Positions 7,549-11,175 of a stretch of DNA of 11,175 nt are shown here, in pieces. Position 1 is the stretch's first letter. Each line of letters opens with the position of its first letter. The notes beneath the pieces were generated by a model. The model was not told the DNA's origin. It did no database searches and saw nothing but the letters and a program-made list of their open reading frames with translations. A program made the position numbers and the translations under genes. Origin of the DNA: Acidobacteriota bacterium (GTDB taxonomy: Bacteria > Acidobacteriota > Terriglobia > UBA7540); NCBI GenBank assembly GCA_021780055.1, contig JAJXZM010000461.1, positions 1-11,175 on the forward strand, given 5' to 3'.

Positions 7549-8376
7549 CCGCAGATATTCATCAAGAGCAGCCTGCCAGGGTCTGGGCAGGGAGAAACCC
7601 GCTTCTGCCAGCGCACGCATATCCAATAAAGCGTATTTCAACCGCTTGGCAGGGCGCCCCATCTCGCCTGATGGCACGCCTACAAGATTCTCCAGATCGA
7701 GCCCAGCTTTCTCCGCTGCGTACTTTGCCAATTCGTATCGAGTGCACGTCCCCTGGTTTACAAGATGGAAAAGCCCCGTGCAACCGCTCTCTACGACTTC
7801 AAGAATCTTCGAGGCCCCGTCCAGAGTGTAAAGCGCATGGCCCAACTGATCTGAAGCGACAACATACGGCTGGCCCGCAGCCATTGTTCGCAGTCCTTTA
7901 TCAATAAAGTTTGCCTTCCCCGGCCCGAAAAGGACGCAAACACGGAAGATCCAATACCTGGGCAAGGATGCCACGAGGACCTCACCCCTCAACTTGGTTC
8001 TCCCATAAACTGTCGGGGGAATGGTTGGATCTGTCTCCTTGTAGGGAGTCGGTTTCTCGCCTTCATAAACAGCATCGGACGAAATAAAGGCAACAGCGGC
8101 CCCAATCTCTTTTGCCGCTTCAACAACATGCCGCGTTCCATGCACGTTCACCAGGTAGGCCAGAGCCGGGTCAGTCTCGCAGGTGTCGGGGCTTGGGATC
8201 GCGGCGGCGTGGACCACAACGTCCGGGCGCAGGTTCTGGAACGCTGTCCGCACCTGGTCGAATTTGCTGATGTCCGCCTGGGCCCGCCCCAATGGGAATA
8301 CCGTGTGGCGTTTGCTGATGACCTCGACGAGCCCATGGCCAAACAATCCTGCAGACCCTGTAACTGCAATCCTCAT
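7531..8376 (-). CDS. RmlD-like NAD(P)-dependent sugar-nucleotide reductase (extended SDR)
   Basis: The product has 281 residues with a Rossmann fold of the extended short-chain dehydrogenase type. The cofactor loop TGSAGLFG (G7, G10, G13) is at the N-terminus. The catalytic YGRTK (Y124, K128) is preceded by SSDAVYEG at 99-106, followed by PYKETD, which corresponds to the STDYVFDG...PYxE signature of dTDP-4-dehydrorhamnose reductase. MAT2B-like proteins share this fold, so the exact substrate is open. No rmlA, rmlB or rmlC lies nearby, hence no gene symbol. The start is ATG 8376 with a weak GAAGAG 8 bases upstream. It may modify a nucleotide sugar for cell-surface polysaccharide. Confidence 0.8.
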   Translation of the reverse strand: MRIAVTGSAGLFGHGLVEVISKRHTVFPLGRAQADISKFDQVRTAFQNLRPDVVVHAAAIPSPDTCETDPALAYLVNVHGTRHVVEAAKEIGAAVAFISSDAVYEGEKPTPYKETDPTIPPTVYGRTKLRGEVLVASLPRYWIFRVCVLFGPGKANFIDKGLRTMAAGQPYVVASDQLGHALYTLDGASKILEVVESGCTGLFHLVNQGTCTRYELAKYAAEKAGLDLENLVGVPSGEMGRPAKRLKYALLDMRALAEAGFSLPRPWQAALDEYLRTVLPL

Positions 8377-8461
8377 GAAGTCAACTCTTCTGTTGGGTTG
8401 ATTCTTAACCCTGTAAATGAATGCCGGAAGTCCGGGCTCTCATACCACGGAACAGAAGCCC

Positions 8462-8992
8462 CTAGGGAGTTCTTGCTTGCGCACCCAGGTGGTCCACATA
8501 TCTGCGAAGTTCCCGTGTAATGGCTTGCGCAAGCTGCTCGCTCGAAAGCCCCCTTGCACTGATCCCTGCATCTTCACTTGGCGCCGAACTCTCATTGCTT
8601 TTGGGGTTGCGGTCCATGATGTCGGCCTGCCAAACCTGGTTGCCAGTAACCCAGTCGGTGACGACGACCGAAAACATAACGTGTTTGCGGGCCCGGTCCT
8701 TTTGCACTTCCTTTGGTTGAGGGATGCCGCGCCGCATTTTGTACTCGACTTCTGTTTCGGGCTTGTAAGCCTTCATCACAAGGTCCACGCCTTCGATTTC
8801 CCGAGTCGGCCGGTATTTCCCCCACGCACTCAGGTCATGGACGATCCAGGCGTCGATATTGTTCGGCATCGAACCAACATACATCAGCTTGCCATCGAGG
8901 AGCGGATTCTGCTTTCCTTCAGGTTTCTGCTGCGCCGAGGCTGGGGCCGCAAGCAAGCACAGGGAAACCAGAGTGCAAAGAACTACCTTCAT
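8462..8992 (-). CDS. Secreted protein of unknown function
   Basis: The product has 176 residues. A clear Sec signal peptide (MKVVLCTLVSLCLLAAPASA) is predicted to be cut after residue 20, leaving a Gln-rich mature start. There is no lipobox Cys at the cut site, so a soluble periplasmic protein is likely. The mature part has a segment near KLMYVGSMPNNIDAWIVHDL, then EGVDLVMKAYK, VVVTDWVTGNQVWQADI, and a final helix with ITRELRRYV. This pattern (a defined helix-strand start, then a strand with W in QVWQAD) recalls small envelope proteins with a TolB-N-like or CsgG-like fold; that is inference only. ATG 8992 has GGAGGG 8 bases upstream. It is divergent from the small basic secreted proteins. Confidence 0.8.
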   Translation of the reverse strand: MKVVLCTLVSLCLLAAPASAQQKPEGKQNPLLDGKLMYVGSMPNNIDAWIVHDLSAWGKYRPTREIEGVDLVMKAYKPETEVEYKMRRGIPQPKEVQKDRARKHVMFSVVVTDWVTGNQVWQADIMDRNPKSNESSAPSEDAGISARGLSSEQLAQAITRELRRYVDHLGAQARTP

Positions 8993-9035
8993 CTTTAGTT
9001 CCCTCCAGCTTTTTGTTCGTGCATATGATCGCGCC

Positions 9036-9056
9036 GTCTACTATCATACAGCAGAC
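9036..9056. promoter_or_regulatory. Operator-like imperfect palindrome over a candidate -10 box
   Basis: gtctact (9036-9042) and agcagac (9050-9056) form 7-base arms with one mismatch around a 7-base centre. On the minus strand the centre contains TATGAT (9043-9048), a 5-of-6 match to a -10 box, about 50 bases upstream of the secreted-protein gene starting at 8992. No good -35 is visible. A repressor site overlapping the promoter would fit. Confidence 0.3.
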
Positions 9057-9224
9057 GGAAGTTGTCCTCGGGCTGTGCAAAAGGCAAAAGCATTCGCCCA
9101 GGGAAGCATCTGACGCTGGCAAGAAAGCGAAAGCCGATTGCCGATTCTCACCATGATTAGGTATTTTCATGATTGCGGATTGGTAGATGGTGGCAGGAAT
9201 CTTCGCAACCAGTAGGAGGAATAA

Positions 9225-9572
9225 GTGAAACGAACCTTCAAATGGCTTTTGCCCGCGCTCCTGGCTGGGCTCATCGTGACTGCACCTTCAGTTTTTGCAT
9301 GGGGACATGGACCCAACCAATCAGGACCCAGCAAGAAGATTAACGGGATACATCGCGAGCAAATGAAATCTCAGCATCAGCGGCTGAATCAGAGCGGGAA
9401 AAGCATCCGCGCGGAAGCCCAATTGGCCGAACACGCGAAGCCCCCCAAAGCCGGCCGACATCAGGTGAAGAAAGCCCAACACAACCCCAGTCTCCAAAGC
9501 CCCAATTTGCAGCGCGCCCGCAAGCAGAACCGAAGTCGCCAAAAGGTTGAACACCAGGCCCCAAAAATCTAG
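9225..9572 (+). CDS. Small basic secreted protein A
   Basis: The product has 115 residues. The start is GTG at 9225, fixed by AGGAGGA 4 bases upstream. The signal peptide (MKRTFKWLLPALLAGLIVTA, cut near residue 25 after SVFA) is strong. The mature part is rich in Gln, Lys, Arg, His and Pro, with almost no hydrophobic core, so it is probably disordered and strongly positive. No Cys, no recognised domain. A weak promoter may lie at TTGCCG (9138-9143) and TATTTT (9162-9167), with 18 bases between. The next gene downstream has a closely related signal peptide. Function unknown; binding to a negatively charged partner (DNA, lipopolysaccharide, polyphosphate) would be a guess. Confidence 0.7.
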   Translation: MKRTFKWLLPALLAGLIVTAPSVFAWGHGPNQSGPSKKINGIHREQMKSQHQRLNQSGKSIRAEAQLAEHAKPPKAGRHQVKKAQHNPSLQSPNLQRARKQNRSRQKVEHQAPKI

Positions 9573-9666
9573 ATCGCGGCATTGAATTCCCATCCGAAAC
9601 TTTTCCCTTCGCTGCGGGTTTACTTGACAGATGCAGAAGTTGCTCAATGCGAAGGAGGAACAAGAG

Positions 9667-9987
9667 ATGGGAAACAAACTCAGGTGGCTTTTACCGGTGG
9701 TTCTAGCAGGATCGTTCATCGCTGCGCCCTCAATCTTTGCCCGGGAGCGACTTGCGCCGGCGCCGGTTGGCAACCGCGTGGACAGGCGGCAGGATCGCAG
9801 GGCGCTTCGGCGCGATGGACGCAGAATCGATCGACGGCAAGCAAAGCTTCATGCTGACGCCACGCGCTTTGGGCCCAACAGCCCGCAGGCCCGGGCGGAC
9901 CGGCGACATTTAAGGCGTTCCAAGCTGCAATTCAGGCACCAGGCCCGCGACCTGCGTCAGGACCGCAGGCAGGCTTTGCGGCGTTAA
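9667..9987 (+). CDS. Small Arg-rich secreted protein B
   Basis: From ATG 9667 the product has 106 residues. This start was preferred to the longer frame at 9631 because AGGAGGA lies 7 bases before it and a signal peptide then begins at once (MGNKLRWLLPVVLAGSFIAA, cut near residue 25 after SIFA). The mature 81 residues contain 26 Arg. Five consecutive xRRx tetrads (DRRQ, DRRA, LRRD, GRRI, DRRQ) put Arg pairs every four residues, which on a helix would make a charged stripe; similar blocks recur near the C-terminus. It lies 94 bases after protein A, in the same direction, probably cotranscribed. Function unknown. Confidence 0.7.
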   Translation: MGNKLRWLLPVVLAGSFIAAPSIFARERLAPAPVGNRVDRRQDRRALRRDGRRIDRRQAKLHADATRFGPNSPQARADRRHLRRSKLQFRHQARDLRQDRRQALRR

Positions 9988-10023
9988 TCTTCCGACCGGA
10001 TAAGGACACATGACATCACACCT

Positions 10024-10055
10024 GCAGCGGGGAGAACCTGGAGTTTCCCCGCTGC
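10024..10055. terminator. GC-rich stem-loop between convergent genes
   Basis: gcagcgggga (10024-10033) and tccccgctgc (10046-10055) form a perfect 10-bp stem. Three more pairs (aac / gtt) can form inside after a bulged G, leaving a 5-base loop. It lies between the ends of protein B and the peroxiredoxin gene. No T-tract follows in either direction, so a bidirectional transcript end or stabilising hairpin is more apt than a textbook terminator. Confidence 0.5.
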
Positions 10056-10116
10056 GCCGTGTAATGATCGAGCCTGCTACTTCAAGGATAGGCTGTACTG
10101 ATTCCCCCGCATTCTT

Positions 10117-10599
10117 TCACCTGATGTCCGCCAACGCCGTTAGAACCTCGTCAACGTCAGGCAAATCCCGCAATGCATAAATCTTTGACCACGCAATCTT
10201 CCCGTTCTTGTCCACGATAAAGATCGCCCGGTCATTCACAAAGGGAACCTCGTGGCGGGTTGGCGGGAAAATGCCGTAAGCCTGCGCTGTGGCAGCGTAG
10301 GGCCAACGGTCCGCGGCCAGGGGGAATTTCACCCCTCCAATGGATTCCTGAAAAGCAATGTGGGAAAAAACCGTATCGGTGCAGACGCCCACGACCTGGG
10401 CGTTCAACTCGGCAAACTTCGGAAGATTTTCCTGGAATGCCGAGAGTTCGTTCTGTCAAACGGGCGTGAAGTCCAAGGCATAGAAAACGATAACTACTCT
10501 ACGCCCCCGATGATTAGAAAGTTTAAAATCTCCCTGTTCATTACCAATCGCCGTCTTCAGATTGAAGTCCGGCGCGGCATCTCCGACTTGCAGTGGCAT
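10117..10599 (-). CDS. Probable selenocysteine peroxiredoxin (AhpE/BCP-like), UGA at residue 48
   Basis: Read through one in-frame TGA (10456-10458), the gene encodes 160 residues, the normal size of a thioredoxin-fold peroxiredoxin reducing peroxides. ATG 10599 has AGGAGG 5 bases upstream. The N-terminus MPLQVGDAAPDFNLKT is the classic VGxxAPDF start. The active site reads FYALDFTPV-Sec-QNEL: the TGA replaces exactly the peroxidatic Cys of PxxxTxxC, while T45 and R124 (NDRAIFIVDKNG) are kept and the usual Pro seven residues before is Ala41. The later parts FPLAADRWPYAATAQAYGIF and the C-terminus resemble 1-Cys AhpE. Cys73 is the only Cys and could resolve the selenenic acid. The base after TGA is C, and a hairpin follows. 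A nonsense mutation is the alternative, but no other damage is seen. No selABCD genes are in the window. Confidence 0.85.
10406..10448 (-). promoter_or_regulatory. Candidate bacterial SECIS hairpin after the UGA
   Basis: On the mRNA strand, 7 bases after the TGA, AACTCTCGGCA (10448-10438) pairs with TGCCGAGTT (10414-10406): 9 bp with a 2-base bulge. Inside, TTC/GAA adds 3 bp, leaving a 14-base apical region that holds two adjacent G about 24-25 bases after the TGA; alternatively GGAA/TTCC pairs to make a 4-base loop. Bulged stem, position and G placement fit the SelB-binding elements of bacterial selenoprotein mRNAs, but the exact loop is not decided. Confidence 0.55.
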
Positions 10600-10855
10600 G
10601 TACGCCTCCTTTTCAGAATTCGGTCGGCGCCCGGAGGGGGTCCTGCCGGCGACTCTTGCGCCCGGGTCCGCGCGCCATGGTTCAATTCTTCAGCCCCTCG
10701 GTTATTTTAAGGGATAGGGGACTTGAAGATATAGCGAGAATTTCTTGGGAACACTGCGCCCTCAAACTAAAGCAAACAACTCCGAGCACGAGCGCAAATC
10801 ACCATTTTGTGGCACACTTGGCAGAATGTGCAATCGAATCAGGCAAGGAGGCTTG
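10600..10855. other. Divergent intergenic region, peroxiredoxin and secreted protein
   Basis: The part next to the peroxiredoxin gene (10617-10680) is very GC-rich and can fold (gtcg 10623-10626 with cgac 10650-10653, ccgg 10631-10634 with 10646-10649); it would be its leader. The rest is AT-richer. A TAAAAT (10704-10709, minus strand) is a possible -10 box for the peroxiredoxin but has no good -35. No convincing promoter was seen for the plus-strand gene. Confidence 0.4.
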
Positions 10856-11175
10856 ATGAAATTTAAAATCGGAATCATTACCATTATGGTTTTCTTGTCG
10901 GCAACGCTGGCACTGGCACAAACCCACATCACCGGAACTGCGGAATGTTCAGCACCTGAGCAGGTTCACGTGATGCGGCTCAGCGACCATGCCAACCATT
11001 TCTTTGTCATGAGCCAGGGAAAGTGCCATTGGACCAAACCCTTCAGCATCGCCGGCACCGAGACACAAAACGACGAGGCGACGGTCTCCAAGGAAGTCCG
11101 CGGCAACCATGCCCGCGTGCATGGTTACGTCACCGAAACCACGGCGAGCGGCGACAAGTTCAGTTATCGCATTCT
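10856..11175 (+). CDS. Small secreted protein of unknown function (3' end outside window)
   Basis: The frame opens at ATG 10856, with AAGGAGG 4 bases upstream, and is open for 106 codons to the window edge. The signal peptide MKFKIGIITIMVFLSATLALAQ is clear, with cleavage near residue 21-22. The mature part begins THITGTAECSAPEQVHVM and has two Cys (in AECSAP and GKCHWT), which could form a disulfide in the periplasm. It looks like a compact beta-rich protein rather than a disordered one. I do not recognise a family. It is divergent from the peroxiredoxin gene. Confidence 0.75.
   Translation, partial: MKFKIGIITIMVFLSATLALAQTHITGTAECSAPEQVHVMRLSDHANHFFVMSQGKCHWTKPFSIAGTETQNDEATVSKEVRGNHARVHGYVTETTASGDKFSYRI

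Noticed and set aside
8713..9156. 147-codon plus-strand open frame crossing the start of the secreted-protein gene
   Set aside because: Mostly antisense to the secreted protein; no signal, domain or ribosome site.
9624..9629. TTGACA upstream of secreted protein B as a -35 box
   Set aside because: No -10-like hexamer at 16-18 bases, and the ribosome site follows too closely; cotranscription with protein A is simpler.
9321..9773. 150-codon minus-strand frame opposite the small secreted proteins
   Set aside because: The plus-strand frames have good ribosome sites and signal peptides; the minus frame starts inside protein B and shows no signal or domain at its start.
10456..10458. The TGA read as a true stop, making the peroxiredoxin a pseudogene or a 47-codon peptide plus a 96-codon gene
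   Set aside because: The stop coincides with the catalytic Cys codon, the frame is otherwise perfect from a strong ribosome site, and the presumed second gene would start at an internal TTG without a ribosome site and lack the active site.
10252..10710. 152-codon plus-strand open frame
   Set aside because: Antisense to the peroxiredoxin; its existence only reflects the codon pattern of that gene.

Overview
The window looks like a chromosomal segment of a Gram-negative-type soil bacterium, most probably Acidobacteriota. This is inferred from the short EF-Ts, the style of the ribosomal proteins and the run of small Sec-exported proteins of unknown function; no rRNA or other taxonomic marker is present. 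Base composition is moderately GC-rich. Both ends cut through genes: fusA at the left and a small secreted protein at the right.

Region 1 (1-6553, all on the minus strand) is a long translation-apparatus cluster. In transcription order it reads rplM, rpsI, rpsB, tsf, pyrH, frr, rpsL, rpsG, fusA. It joins three classical units: rplM-rpsI, rpsB-tsf-pyrH-frr, and the str operon (rpsL-rpsG-fusA). The joints carry structured DNA: a candidate promoter at rplM, a hairpin ahead of rpsB, a strong terminator-like hairpin with a T-tract between rpsB and tsf, a candidate promoter between frr and rpsL, and three consecutive hairpins between rpsG and fusA. Several start codons are not ATG (TTG for rpsB and probably rplM, GTG for rpsI).

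Region 2 (6485-8461) holds a metallo-beta-lactamase-fold hydrolase on the plus strand. It is convergent with an RmlD-like sugar-nucleotide reductase on the minus strand. Their 28-base gap carries two interleaved, mutually exclusive stems, one of which is a good intrinsic terminator for the reductase.

Region 3 (8462-9987) holds a minus-strand secreted protein of unknown function. Divergent from it are two small, very basic secreted proteins in tandem, whose signal peptides are clearly related but whose mature parts are not.

Region 4 (10117-10599, minus strand) is the main discovery. A complete 160-residue AhpE/BCP-like peroxiredoxin carries one in-frame TGA exactly where the peroxidatic cysteine should be (TPV-TGA-QNEL), and an extended hairpin starts 7 bases after it. 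The best explanation is a selenocysteine peroxiredoxin. Conventional gene calling would report only a 96-codon fragment starting at an internal TTG. The last gene (10856 onward, plus strand) is a partial small secreted protein with no recognised family.
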